A stretch of DNA of 64,000 nucleotides from Lysobacteraceae bacterium NML93-0793 (GCA_002324875.1 NTJG01000007.1:62001-126000), one strand, 5' to 3'. Shown: positions 1-8,889, counted from the stretch's first letter. Made by a program: numbers and translations. The notes: a model not told the origin generated them from the sequence alone.

Positions 1-75
1 GGTTTGAACCAATCATCAGCGAGTTCGCTTGATAAGCTGTTCGCGTCCTTGCAAGAATCGCTATTCGGGGTCTAG
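1..75 (+). CDS. hsdS: Type I restriction specificity subunit, 3' end only
   Basis: An open frame enters from the left edge and stops with TAG at 73-75. The 24 visible residues end in LDKLFASLQESLFGV. This resembles the usual C-terminus of HsdS proteins, where a central or distal conserved helix carries an LD-LFASLQ pattern. HsdS provides the DNA target recognition of type I restriction-modification complexes. The call is supported by hsdR lying 1.8 kb downstream on the same strand. Most of the gene, and presumably hsdM, lies outside the window. The next gene starts 3 bp after this stop, so an operon is likely. The fragment is too short to give the recognition type. Confidence 0.6.
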   Translation, partial: GLNQSSASSLDKLFASLQESLFGV

Positions 76-78
76 CTG

Positions 79-909
79 ATGCACGGAGAGTTCATCTCAG
101 TATGGCGCGACTCATGGCGAGAGGTTTGGGAGCCCCTGATTTTCTCTGAAGGCGTGCCGGCGGATATTGGCTGCGAGCTATATCGAGGACTAGTCGACGC
201 GCTTCGTGTCAGGCCATCGGCAGAGGAGATAGCCGACACCGTAGATGATCCGAAACAAGGCCTGGATGCTTTTCGCGCCGTCGAATCAGACGAGTTGGCA
301 GGCGAGCGGCAACTGGTTGCCTTCTTCGAGAATGCGTATGGGGTCTTGGATGAACTGGATGTTGAAGCGCTTACAGAGCGTTACTTCGTTCTGTTGCAGA
401 AATTCATAGATAAGTACAGCTTGAGATATGACCTTCGATCTCCGTGTTTGTTGTGCCCGACGCTGCCCGGTTTTTTTTCTGGCTTGTTGCGTGATCTGAA
501 GGCCGCGGCCTCAGACGACGAGCACCTCGCCCTTCTCATTCATGATCTCGAAGAATCCATTAGAGACTTGCGTCTTGACCCCTCTGCTGGACGCATAAAG
601 ACCAGCATTCAGAAGCAAGTCAACATGCTTGAAGCGCTGGGGCGCAGCTGTTCTGGAGCGGACGCAGGCCAGTTGGGCGCAATGTGCGGGCAGATCAACT
701 CATGGCCCCATCCGACGATCAAGAAGGCGCTCTCCGCCTTGTATGGGTTTGCATCTGAGTTTCCGGGTATCCGACACGGAGGCAACCCGCAAAGCGCACT
801 GCGCGAAGTAGAAATGCGGGATCTGATCGCTGTCCTGATCGTGTTCACCGGTTTCTCGCCGTACCTCCGGGATGGTTTCGATGCGAACTCGGTGTACTTC
901 GGTTCTTGA
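79..909 (+). CDS. Unknown protein inside a type I RM operon, abortive-infection-like C-terminus
   Basis: I do not recognise this 276-aa protein with certainty. It is soluble, with no signal peptide or membrane segment, and is largely helical and acidic. Near the C-terminus it has an FPGIRHGG stretch followed by a hydrophobic helix (residues about 232-265). This loosely recalls the RHG-plus-helix ending of abortive-infection and DUF4145-type HEPN proteins, but no clear R-x4-6-H catalytic motif is visible. It begins 3 bp after hsdS and ends just before the Fic gene, so it is cotranscribed with the restriction genes. Base composition is visibly lower in GC than in the downstream genes, suggesting separate acquisition. 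A role in defence or in guarding the RM system is inference from position only. Confidence 0.6.
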   Translation: MHGEFISVWRDSWREVWEPLIFSEGVPADIGCELYRGLVDALRVRPSAEEIADTVDDPKQGLDAFRAVESDELAGERQLVAFFENAYGVLDELDVEALTERYFVLLQKFIDKYSLRYDLRSPCLLCPTLPGFFSGLLRDLKAAASDDEHLALLIHDLEESIRDLRLDPSAGRIKTSIQKQVNMLEALGRSCSGADAGQLGAMCGQINSWPHPTIKKALSALYGFASEFPGIRHGGNPQSALREVEMRDLIAVLIVFTGFSPYLRDGFDANSVYFGS

Positions 910-911
910 TC

Positions 912-1916
912 ATGTCTCCCTACCAGCCGCCCTTCCAGCTGACCCACCGCATGACCGCTCTGGTCGCGGACATCGCAGAGCGGCTGGGCGCATGGAAGGC
1001 GGCCAACCGCGACACGCTGTTGCCGGCGTTGCGGCGCGGCAACCGCATCCGCACGTTGCAGGCTTCGCTGGCGATCGAGCAGAACACACTGAGCGTGGAG
1101 CAGGTGACGGCGGTGCTGGCCGGCAAGCCGGTGTTGGGCTCGCCGAAGGAGGTGCAGGAGGTGCGCAATGCCTTTGCGGCCTACGAGGCGATGGAGCGCT
1201 GGCAGTCGCATCGCCTGGGCGATCTGCTCGCCGCCCACAGCTTGCTGATGGCCGGACTGGTGGACCGGCCCGGCACGCTGCGCGGCGGCGATGTCGGGAT
1301 CTGGCGCGGGGGCAAGCTGCTTCATATGGCGCCGCCGGCGAGCCGGGTGCAGGCGCTGGTGAAGGATCTTCTAAGCTGGCTGCGCAAGACCGATGCGCAT
1401 CCGCTGGTCGCGTCGGCCGCATTCCATTACGAGTTCGAATTCATCCATCCCTTCGACGATGGCAACGGTCGCATGGGCCGGCTGTGGCAGACCCTGATCC
1501 TGGCGCACTGGCAGCCGGTGCTCGCGTGGCTGCCGGTGGAAACGGTCATCAAACATCGCCAGCAGGACTATTACGCGCAGCTGGGGGAGGCCGACGCGCG
1601 CAGCGACTGCAGCGGCTTCATCGAGTTCATCCTGCAGGCGATTGCCGACAGCCTGGACGAGGCGATCGCCGCAGAGTTGACGGTAGAAACGCCGGTAGAA
1701 ATGTCGGTAGAAGCGCCGCCGCGCTCGCCGGCCCGGGTGCTGGCCGTGCTGCGCCAGCAGCCGGGTCTGACCCTTGCGGACGTGTCGCGGGCGACAGGGC
1801 TGTCGCTGCGCACGGTGGAGCGGGTGGCCGCCCGGCTGCAGGCCGAGGGCAGGCTGCGTTATGTCGGCCCGAAGAAGGGCGGGCGATGGGACGTGCTTGA
1901 GAAGGGGGCGCGGTGA
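912..1916 (+). CDS. Fic family protein with N-terminal inhibitory motif and C-terminal winged helix
   Basis: Fic enzymes transfer AMP or another phosphate-containing group to hydroxyl side chains. The catalytic motif HPFDDGNGRMGR starts at about residue 179, with His179 as catalytic base. An N-terminal SLAIEQN motif fits the [S/T]xxxE[G/N]-type inhibitory helix of class II Fic proteins, so the enzyme is probably autoinhibited. The C-terminal ~60 residues look like a winged-helix DNA-binding domain (LTLADVSRATGLSLRTVERV). ATG at 912 is preferred; a TTG at 906 in the same frame is possible. The gene overlaps the upstream stop region closely and overlaps hsdR by 4 bp (GTGA), which indicates translational coupling. 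Fic genes inside type I RM operons recur, but their function there is not settled. Confidence 0.85.
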   Translation: MSPYQPPFQLTHRMTALVADIAERLGAWKAANRDTLLPALRRGNRIRTLQASLAIEQNTLSVEQVTAVLAGKPVLGSPKEVQEVRNAFAAYEAMERWQSHRLGDLLAAHSLLMAGLVDRPGTLRGGDVGIWRGGKLLHMAPPASRVQALVKDLLSWLRKTDAHPLVASAAFHYEFEFIHPFDDGNGRMGRLWQTLILAHWQPVLAWLPVETVIKHRQQDYYAQLGEADARSDCSGFIEFILQAIADSLDEAIAAELTVETPVEMSVEAPPRSPARVLAVLRQQPGLTLADVSRATGLSLRTVERVAARLQAEGRLRYVGPKKGGRWDVLEKGAR

Positions 1917-4900
1917 GCAACTTCCAGTTTCTGCAGCAGGAATTCAAACCCCTCCTTGATCCGGCCAAGGGCGCGGAGCAGCTGGTCCATTCCGACCCGC
2001 GCGCCTGTTGCATGCGCACCCGCCATGCGCTGGAGCAGGCGGTGCACTGGCTGTACGCACACGATGCGACGCTGCGGATGCCATACGACAACGGGCTCGG
2101 TCTGCTGTTGACGCAGCCCGCGTTCGAGCAGTTGCTGCCGCCGCATATCCACCAGAAGGCGCGGCTGATTCAGAAGCTGGGCAACCAGGCCGTGCACGGC
2201 AACCAGCGCGTGGGCAGTGGCGATGCGATGCGCCTGGTGCGCGAGTTGTTCCATGTGCTGTTCTGGCTAGCGCGGACCTATACCCGCGCCAGCGATCCGA
2301 AGTACATCTCCGCCGAATGGGACGAGACGCAGGTGCCCCACCTGGTCCGCGCCGACGAGGCGGTGGCCTTCACCCGTGACGAGCTGGACAAGCAGGAAGC
2401 GAAGTTCCGCCAGCAGATCGAAGCCCAGCACGGCGAGCTGGAAGCGCGCGAGGCGCGCATCGCCGAGACCGCCGCCACTCTGGCAGAGCGCGAGGCGGCG
2501 ATCGCGGCGCTGGACGCCGAGCTGGCGGAAGCGCGTCGGGAGCTGGCCGAGGCCAAGGCCGCCAACCTCGCGGTGCCGGATGCGCACGACTACCACGAGG
2601 CCGACACCCGCCGTTTCTTCATCGATGTACTGCTGCGCGAGGCGGGTTGGGTGGTGGGCGCCAATGCATCGGCCGAGGTGCCGGTGACCGGCATGCCCAA
2701 CCAGAAGGGCGAGGGCTTCATCGATTACGTCCTGTGGGGCGCGGACGGCAAACCGCTGGCCGTGGTGGAGGCCAAGCGCAGCTTCAAGGATCCGGATATC
2801 GGTCGCCAGCAGGCCCGGCTGTACGCCGATTGTCTGGCGCAGTCGCACGGCCAGCGACCTCTGATCTTCTACAGCAACGGCCACCACACCTGGCTATGGG
2901 ACGACCAGCGTGCACCGCCGCGCGAGGTGCAGGGCTTCTACACGCGCGATGAACTGGAACTGGCGATCCGGCGCCGCACCCTGCAACAGGACTTGGGCGC
3001 ATTGCAGGTCAACCGCGAGATCGCGGGACGCGAGTACCAGCTGCGCGCGATCCGGGCGATGGCGGAGTCACTCGCGTCTGGCCGCCGCGCCGGCCTGCTG
3101 ACCATGGCGACGGGCACCGGCAAGACGCGCATGTCGATCGCGCTGGTCGAGCTGCTGATGCGCGGCAACTGGGTCAAGCGGGTGCTGTTCCTGGCGGATC
3201 GCAAGGCGCTGGTGCGGCAGGCCGCCAATGCGTTCAAGACGCAACTTCCGGATTCCAGTCCGGTGAACCTGGTGAGCGACAAGGACGGGCAGGGGCGGGT
3301 GTATCTGTCGACGTACCCCACGATGATGGGGCTGATCGAGCAGATGGATGGGGACCGCCGCAAGTACGGCGTCGGGCACTTCGATCTGATCATCATCGAC
3401 GAGGCGCATCGCAGCGTGTACCAGAAGTACGGTGCGATCTTCCGCTACTTCGACAGCTATCTCGTGGGCCTGACCGCGACGCCGCGCGACGAGGTGGACC
3501 GCGATACCTATCACTTGTTCGGCCTGGAGACCGGCGTCCCCACCGATGCTTACGGACTGGAGGAAGCCGTGGCGGACGGGTATCTGGTGCCGCCTCGCGC
3601 GCACTCGGTGCCGATCCGGTTCGTGCGCGAGGGCATCCGCTACGACGAGTTGCCACCGGACGAGCAGGCGCATTGGGAATCGCTGGACTGGGGCGACCAT
3701 GACGAGGTGCCGGACGAGGTGGCGGCTTCGCAGGTCAACAAGCAGCTGTTCAACGAAAGCACGGTCGACCTGATGCTCAGGCATCTGATGCAGCACGGGC
3801 TGAAGGTGGATGGCGGCGATCAGCTCGGCAAGACCATCATTTTCGCGGTCAACCAGCCGCACGCGGTCTTCATTGCCAAACGCTTCGACCATCATTACCC
3901 GCACTACAAGGGCGAGTTTGCGCGGGTGGTGACGCACGCGGTGACCTATGCGCAAAGCCTGATCGACGACTTCAGCCTGGCGACCAAACTGCCCCAGATC
4001 GCCATCTCCGTCGACATGCTCGACACCGGCATCGACGTGCCCGAGGTCGTGAATCTGGTCTTTTTCAAGGCGGTGCGCTCCAAGGTCAAGTTCCTGCAGA
4101 TGATCGGCCGCGGCACGCGGCTGTGTCCGGATCTGTTCGGACCTGGGCTGCACAAGACCGAGTTCCACATCTTCGATTTCTGCGCCAATTTCGAGTACTT
4201 CAACGAGTTCCCGGCTGGCGCCGCTGCGCCCGTTGGCGAGCCGCTGGGCAAGCGTCTGTTTACGCGGCGGCTGGAGCTGATGGCGCTGCTGCCGGAGACC
4301 GCTGAACCGCCGAAGAAATGGGCGGCAGACGCGGCCGCCGACTACAGCGCACTGCCGGCGCTGCGCCAGAGTGTGATCGCGCAGCTGCATGGCGAAGTGG
4401 CGAAGATGAATCCGGACAATTTCATCGTCCGCCTCGAGCTGGCGCATGTGACGCGCTATGCGGAGCGCGCGCAGTGGGACGCGCTGGACGAGACAGCGAT
4501 TGCCGATCTGCGCGCACACGTCGCAGGACTGCCGAGCCAGCAAGAGCCCGAGCACATCACGGCCAAGCTGTTCGACCTGGTGTGCGTGAGCCTGCAGATC
4601 GCACTGATCAACGCAACGCGCGATTTCCTCGGCTACCGGGACCGCGTGATCGAGGTCGCGAGTGGGCTTGAAGCGCATGCTGCGATCCCGTCGGTCCGGG
4701 AACAGCTTGCGCTGATCCACGAAGTCCAGAGCGAGGGATTCTGGGAAGGCGTCACGCTCTCGATGATCGAGGAGGTGCGCCTGAGACTCCGGGCGCTGGT
4801 GAAGTTCATCAAGAAGCGTCCCGGCGATCCGGTCTATTCGATGCTGACCGACACGATCGGCGAATCGGCCGAAGTGGGCCTGGAGAGCTTCAGCACCGGT

Positions 4901-5377
4901 ATCAACCTGGCGCAGTACAAGCGCAAGGTGGAAGCCTATATCCGCGCCAACGAGCACCACATCGCCATCGCCAAGCTGCGTTACAACAGGCCGCTGACGC
5001 AAACGGATCTGGAGGAGCTGGAGCGGTTCGTCTACGGAGCAGAGGTGGTGGGCGGGCGCGAGGCATTCGAACAGCATTACGGCAGCGACCGCCCCCTGAC
5101 GGTGTTCATCCGCTCGCTGGTCGGACTGGATCGCAACGCCGCCAAGGAGGCGTTTGCGCAGTTCCTCGACGCCAACCGGTACAGCAGCCAGCAGATCCGG
5201 TTCGTGGAGATGGTCATCGACCGATTGACCCAGCAGGGCGTCATGGATCCCGGTTTGTTGTACGAGCCACCGTTCACCGCGATCCATCACGAAGGCGTTG
5301 AGGGCGCATTTGCGCATGCTGACGCAGATTCGATATTCCGCATCGTGAATGAAATCAACGAGCGGGCCGCGGCGTAA
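1913..5377 (+). CDS. hsdR: Type I restriction enzyme R subunit
   Basis: This is the 1154-aa motor and nuclease subunit of a type I RM complex, which translocates DNA and cleaves it when the site is unmethylated. The order is: an N-terminal DUF4145-like helical domain (residues about 20-130), a coiled coil (about 160-215), then a PD-(D/E)xK nuclease with D271 and E286-x-K288 (VVEAKR). The superfamily 2 helicase follows, with Walker A MATGTGKT at about 398, DEAH at about 496, GLTATP, and the motif VI-like QMIGRGTRL. A C-terminal EcoEI_R-type domain ends the protein. The length suits the EcoEI-like group. It starts at GTG 1913, which overlaps the Fic stop. It appears intact. Confidence 0.93.
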   Translation: MSNFQFLQQEFKPLLDPAKGAEQLVHSDPRACCMRTRHALEQAVHWLYAHDATLRMPYDNGLGLLLTQPAFEQLLPPHIHQKARLIQKLGNQAVHGNQRVGSGDAMRLVRELFHVLFWLARTYTRASDPKYISAEWDETQVPHLVRADEAVAFTRDELDKQEAKFRQQIEAQHGELEAREARIAETAATLAEREAAIAALDAELAEARRELAEAKAANLAVPDAHDYHEADTRRFFIDVLLREAGWVVGANASAEVPVTGMPNQKGEGFIDYVLWGADGKPLAVVEAKRSFKDPDIGRQQARLYADCLAQSHGQRPLIFYSNGHHTWLWDDQRAPPREVQGFYTRDELELAIRRRTLQQDLGALQVNREIAGREYQLRAIRAMAESLASGRRAGLLTMATGTGKTRMSIALVELLMRGNWVKRVLFLADRKALVRQAANAFKTQLPDSSPVNLVSDKDGQGRVYLSTYPTMMGLIEQMDGDRRKYGVGHFDLIIIDEAHRSVYQKYGAIFRYFDSYLVGLTATPRDEVDRDTYHLFGLETGVPTDAYGLEEAVADGYLVPPRAHSVPIRFVREGIRYDELPPDEQAHWESLDWGDHDEVPDEVAASQVNKQLFNESTVDLMLRHLMQHGLKVDGGDQLGKTIIFAVNQPHAVFIAKRFDHHYPHYKGEFARVVTHAVTYAQSLIDDFSLATKLPQIAISVDMLDTGIDVPEVVNLVFFKAVRSKVKFLQMIGRGTRLCPDLFGPGLHKTEFHIFDFCANFEYFNEFPAGAAAPVGEPLGKRLFTRRLELMALLPETAEPPKKWAADAAADYSALPALRQSVIAQLHGEVAKMNPDNFIVRLELAHVTRYAERAQWDALDETAIADLRAHVAGLPSQQEPEHITAKLFDLVCVSLQIALINATRDFLGYRDRVIEVASGLEAHAAIPSVREQLALIHEVQSEGFWEGVTLSMIEEVRLRLRALVKFIKKRPGDPVYSMLTDTIGESAEVGLESFSTGINLAQYKRKVEAYIRANEHHIAIAKLRYNRPLTQTDLEELERFVYGAEVVGGREAFEQHYGSDRPLTVFIRSLVGLDRNAAKEAFAQFLDANRYSSQQIRFVEMVIDRLTQQGVMDPGLLYEPPFTAIHHEGVEGAFAHADADSIFRIVNEINERAAA

Positions 5378-5862
5378 CGAACGAGGGAGGAAGTATCTGT
5401 TCCAGGTTCACTTCTCTTTACCGCTATAGCGGACGCAGGACGCGGTGTCGGCCGGCGAGATGGCGGACACCGCCACGCAGACGATGCCCGTTGTGGGCCA
5501 CGCGATCTTCGATCACGCGGCCGAAGTGCAGAGAATCCTGCTGCAGTTGAGCACGAGCGCATCGATGGCGGCGCTCCGCTCTCGAACCAGGTGCGGAAGC
5601 GCCGGCGGCTTGGGGCGTGCTGCCTTTGCGTCGCACCTTGCGACGCGTCCAGTGGCCTGTCGGCGTTCGGCCGCACTGACCTTGCCGGTGTGAGAGTTGA
5701 CAGACATGGCGTCTGTTCGCTCTCGGATACGGAGCGGCTGGAGCAGCGCGACGCCGATGCAGATCGCGCTGGCGTGGCTGTGGCCGAGCTGGTGTTGCCG
5801 GCCGACGCGGTGCAAGCGCTCAAACGCTTCGGCGTGAGGGTTCGTTTCCGGCACTCCTTTAG
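5378..5862. other. Stretch without a recognisable gene
   Basis: This stretch lies between hsdR and the hipBA regulatory region. It holds only short, unconvincing frames on both strands. No hairpin terminator with a T-tract stands out after hsdR. Confidence 0.5.
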
Positions 5863-5993
5863 GGCTCTTATATGAGCCATTGAGTGCCGAAAAGCCGTTG
5901 AAGGTTCATAGATGATCTCTTGACAGATAGTCTTATAAGCTCTTATATGGCCCAAAAAGCGCGATTTCGCGTTCAAGGGTGCTGATATGAGCC
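5863..5993 (+). promoter_or_regulatory. hipBA promoter with three operator-like repeats
   Basis: A sigma70-like promoter has TTGACA at 5920-5925 and TTATAT at 5943-5948 with 17-bp spacing. A 16-bp motif, GGCTCTTATATGAGCC, occurs at 5863-5878 with perfect GGCTC/GAGCC arms. Close variants lie at 5938-5953 (overlapping the -10) and at 5978-5993 (13 of 16 bases, overlapping the start codon). Their spacing around the promoter fits autoregulation by the HTH antitoxin. That HipB is the binder is inferred. Confidence 0.55.
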
Positions 5994-6370
5994 GCTATCC
6001 GGAAGGTTCGATGCCATCCCCCGAGGCCATCCAGCGCGCCCTCGGCGCGCGGCTGGCCGGCTTGCGGCTGGGCCGCAACCTCACCCAGGCGCATCTGGCC
6101 CGGGAGGCGGGGGCGTCGGTCAGCAGCATCAAGCGCCTGGAGGCGGGTGAGAACACCTCGGTGAACACCTTGCTGCGGGTGCTCGCGGTGCTCGGCCTCG
6201 ACGGGCGCTTGCTGGACAGCCTGCCGGATCCGGCGGTGCGGCCGGTCGAGCGGGTGCGGCACGGAGGCCGCGAGCGTCGCCGTGCGCGCGAGACGCAGGC
6301 GCCGGCCAAGGCGACAGATTGGGCCTGGGGTGACGACGGCGATGACGACGCCGGGGAGACGGGCGCGTGA
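5987..6370 (+). CDS. hipB: HipB-type antitoxin, XRE-family repressor
   Basis: This 127-aa protein has a lambda-repressor-like helix-turn-helix at residues about 18-68 (LTQAHLAREAGASVSSIKR, then LEAGENTSVNTLLRVLAVLG). In the family this protein binds operators at its own promoter and neutralises the HipA kinase. Its C-terminal tail is charged and probably flexible. The start at 5987 lies within the third operator-like repeat; ATG 6011 is an alternative that keeps the whole HTH. It overlaps hipA by 4 bp (GTGA), the usual antitoxin-toxin arrangement. The palindromic sites upstream suggest self-repression. Confidence 0.85.
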   Translation: MSRYPEGSMPSPEAIQRALGARLAGLRLGRNLTQAHLAREAGASVSSIKRLEAGENTSVNTLLRVLAVLGLDGRLLDSLPDPAVRPVERVRHGGRERRRARETQAPAKATDWAWGDDGDDDAGETGA

Positions 6371-7674
6371 CCGATGCGACCGTCCGGCTCTGGGGGCGGG
6401 ACATCGGCGCGGTGAGCTGGCTGGCCGAGCGCGGGGTGGCGGCGTTCCAGTACATGCCGGAGTTCGTCGACAGCGGCATCCAGCTGGCGCCGATCGAGAT
6501 GCCGCTGCGGTCCGAGCCCTACGAGTTTCCGGGTCTGCCCCGGGAGGCCTTCAAGGGCCTGCCCGGGATGCTGGCCGACGCGTTGCCGGACAAGTTCGGC
6601 AATGCACTGATCGATGCCTGGCTGGTGGCGCAGGGCCGGGCGGCCGGTGGGTTCAACCCGGTCGAGCGGCTGTGCTACATCGGCACCCGCGGCATGGGCG
6701 CGCTCGAGTTCCATCCGATGCTGCCCGGCGTGGCCAGGCGATCGCGCCCGGTCGACATCGATGCGCTCACACGCCTGGCCAGCGACGTGCTCGATCACCG
6801 CGGGCAACTGGCTGGCGTGCTGGGCGGCGAGGACGACCAGGAGGCGCTGGAAGACATCCTGCGCGTAGGCACCTCGGCCGGCGGCGCCCGCGCCAAGGCG
6901 ATCCTGGCCTGGAACCCGCAGAGCGGGGAGTTCCGCTCCGGGCAGGTCAAGGCGGGGGAGGGGTTCTCGTACTGGCTGCTGAAGTTCGACGGCATTTCCG
7001 GCAATCGCGACAAGGAGCTGGCCGATCCCCAGGGCTTCGGCCTGGTGGAGTACGGCTTCCACTTGCTGGCCGTGGCCGCCGGCATCGACATGAGCGAATG
7101 CCGCGTCCACCGCGAGGGCGGGCGGTCGCACTTCATGACCCGCCGCTTCGACCGCAGCGCCAGCGGCCGCAAGCTGCACATGCAGTCGCTGGCGGCGATG
7201 CGGCATTTCGATTTCAACGCGGCCGGCGCTTACGCGTACGAGCAGGCCGTGGAGACCATCCGCAGGCTGGGCCTGCCGGCGCTGGATGTGGAACAGCAGT
7301 TCCGCCGTGCGGTGTTGAACGTGCTGATCCGCAACCAGGACGACCACGTCAAGAACATCGCCTTCCTGATGAACCGCGCGGGTGAGTGGCGGCTGTCGCC
7401 GGCCTTCGACGTGAGCTACGCCTACAACCCGGACGGCAGTTGGACCCACCAGCACCAGATGAGCCTCAACGGCAAGCGCGATCATTTCGAGCTGGATGAT
7501 CTGGTGCGGTTCGGCGTGTTCTGCGGCTTCAAGCCGCCGCGGGCGCGGGGGGTGATCGAGGAGGTGCACGCGCAGGTTGCCCAGTGGATGCGGTTCGCCG
7601 AGCAGGCGGGGGTGGACGAGCGCATGGCGGCGGCGATCCAGCGCAGTCTGCGGCTGGGGATCGTCGGCCGGTGA
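6367..7674 (+). CDS. hipA: HipA-type serine/threonine kinase toxin
   Basis: This 435-aa protein has the HipA fold: an N-terminal HipA_N subdomain (residues about 1-120), then the kinase core. The catalytic loop reads NQDDHVKN at about 323-330, with Asp325 the likely catalytic base. The metal-binding motif is in SPAFDVSY, with Asp348. In Escherichia coli HipA phosphorylates glutamyl-tRNA synthetase and induces persistence; whether this homologue shares that target cannot be read from sequence. The GTG start at 6367 overlaps the hipB stop, so the two are translationally coupled. The key residues appear intact, so it is probably active. Confidence 0.88.
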   Translation: MTDATVRLWGRDIGAVSWLAERGVAAFQYMPEFVDSGIQLAPIEMPLRSEPYEFPGLPREAFKGLPGMLADALPDKFGNALIDAWLVAQGRAAGGFNPVERLCYIGTRGMGALEFHPMLPGVARRSRPVDIDALTRLASDVLDHRGQLAGVLGGEDDQEALEDILRVGTSAGGARAKAILAWNPQSGEFRSGQVKAGEGFSYWLLKFDGISGNRDKELADPQGFGLVEYGFHLLAVAAGIDMSECRVHREGGRSHFMTRRFDRSASGRKLHMQSLAAMRHFDFNAAGAYAYEQAVETIRRLGLPALDVEQQFRRAVLNVLIRNQDDHVKNIAFLMNRAGEWRLSPAFDVSYAYNPDGSWTHQHQMSLNGKRDHFELDDLVRFGVFCGFKPPRARGVIEEVHAQVAQWMRFAEQAGVDERMAAAIQRSLRLGIVGR

Positions 7675-7747
7675 CGGCGCCATCGCTCCGGCGGACCATT
7701 CACCCTGGCCATGCAACGCGGCGGGCCTTTGAGGAGCGGCGTTCTAT

Positions 7748-7903
7748 GGAAGGTCTGAATAACTACCGTCATCCCCGCGAAAGCGGGGATCCAGCGACTT
7801 CAAGCCATCGAAAATCAAAGACGCTGGATTCCCGCTTGACTGGCCATGCGCCTATTGAGAGCCGCGGGAATGACGGGCAAAGGCGGAAGTGTTCAGACCT
7901 TCC
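7748..7903. repeat. MITE-like hairpin element, copy 1
   Basis: This 156-bp element has perfect 12-bp terminal inverted repeats: GGAAGGTCTGAA at 7748-7759 and TTCAGACCTTCC at 7892-7903. Internally it has GTCATCCCCGC...GCGGGAATGACG and CCAGCGACTTC...GACGCTGG arms, so most of it could fold into one long hairpin. It has no coding capacity. Copy 2 lies at 8733-8889. Confidence 0.8.
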
Positions 7904-8038
7904 CTAGCAGGAACACCCGCGCCAGGTTCACGTTCTGTCGTTGGACCAGATGACAAGTGGGGCGGGGGGCGACCGCCTGCGCAGTTCCGGCACGAGACTT
8001 GCATGGGCTCCCGCCGAACCACTCACCGAGCCTTCTGC

Positions 8039-8347
8039 ATGTCACCCAGCGCGCAGTCCACTGTCATCACCGGCCCATGGACGGCGCCTGCGGTATCCGA
8101 GACCCGAACACCCGAGCGTCGTCGTACGCCCGGGCCCAGCGCACCCGGTCCGAGGGATGGCCTGGCGCCGCCGCAGCTGGTCACGCTGGAAGCGCTGGAG
8201 ATCTTCGGCTGGCGGCTGGCCTTCGTACGCCGCCCGCTGTTCCAGGCGCCGATTCCGGTGCTGTTCGACCGGGACGGCACGCGGCACGTGGTGATCCGCG
8301 ATGACGGCACGCTGGACGAGCACCCCACGTTGAAGCTGCGCAGCTGA
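8039..8347 (+). CDS. Small conserved-looking hypothetical protein
   Basis: This 102-aa protein has a proline-rich, probably disordered N-terminus and a compact C-terminal half (residues about 45-102) with VTLEALEIFGWRLAFVRR followed by a segment rich in valine and arginine. I know no function for it. The C-terminal half reads like a conserved short domain. I chose ATG 8039 because the upstream part of the frame runs through the preceding repeat. It has no signal peptide or membrane segment and stands alone between repeats and small genes. Confidence 0.5.
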   Translation: MSPSAQSTVITGPWTAPAVSETRTPERRRTPGPSAPGPRDGLAPPQLVTLEALEIFGWRLAFVRRPLFQAPIPVLFDRDGTRHVVIRDDGTLDEHPTLKLRS

Positions 8348-8458
8348 GGCGTTGTGCACCTGCGACGCCCTGCTTAAACGCTGCGCCGAAGGTGGGATGT
8401 GTGAGCGCGTTTCACACGCGCGGGTTCACCATGCGCCGTCCCCATTCGAGCGCCGCCC

Positions 8459-8743
8459 ATGCATCCGAACGACAAGGCCGCCTATGCGGCGGCGCTGGCT
8501 GATCTGGAAGCCGAACTCACCCGCATCGAGGGCCGGCAGGACGCCAAGCTGCGCAAGATCGCAGCGCCGTGCAATGCGGCGCTCGCCTTGCGTGAGCACC
8601 TGGCCCAGGGCGATGTGGTCTGGTTGAACCAGCAACTGCACCGCATCGCCCGCGCGCACGGGTTGCCGGACGAGTGCGTGCTCGAAGACGACCAGACGTT
8701 TGCGGGGCAGACGCTGGACACGGGCGAGCCGGGGAAGGCCTGA
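8459..8743 (+). CDS. Small hypothetical protein, helical
   Basis: This is a 94-aa, mostly alpha-helical protein with an early coiled-coil-like stretch (DLEAELTRIEGRQDAKLRK). It has one cysteine at about 40 and one near 75. I do not recognise the family. The last codons and the stop lie inside the left end of the second MITE-like element (8733-8889), so insertion of the element may have replaced the native C-terminus. The protein could be a few residues longer or shorter in relatives. Confidence 0.45.
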   Translation: MHPNDKAAYAAALADLEAELTRIEGRQDAKLRKIAAPCNAALALREHLAQGDVVWLNQQLHRIARAHGLPDECVLEDDQTFAGQTLDTGEPGKA

Positions 8744-8889
8744 ACAACGTCCGTCATCCCCGCGGCTCTCGACAGCCGCACGGCTGGCCGAGCGGGGATC
8801 CAGCGACTTCAATTCCTTGAGAACCAAAGGCGCTGGATTCCCGCATTCGCGGGAATGACGGCCAAAAGCAGAGCAATTCAGACCTTTCC
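8733..8889. repeat. MITE-like hairpin element, copy 2
   Basis: This second member of the family at 7748-7903 has ends GGAAGGCCTGAA (8733-8744) and TTCAGACCTTTCC (8877-8889). It shares the inner GTCATCCCCGC / GCGGGAATGACGG and CCAGCGACTTC / GCGCTGG arms. It supplies the stop codon of the gene before it. Confidence 0.8.

Noticed and set aside
609-1325. A 238-codon minus-strand frame, and many long minus-strand frames opposite hsdR, ppsA, dcp, czcA and the hydrolase gene
   Set aside because: They are antisense shadows of high-GC genes: low-complexity R/A/G/P/H-rich translations with no family motifs, covered by clear genes on the other strand.
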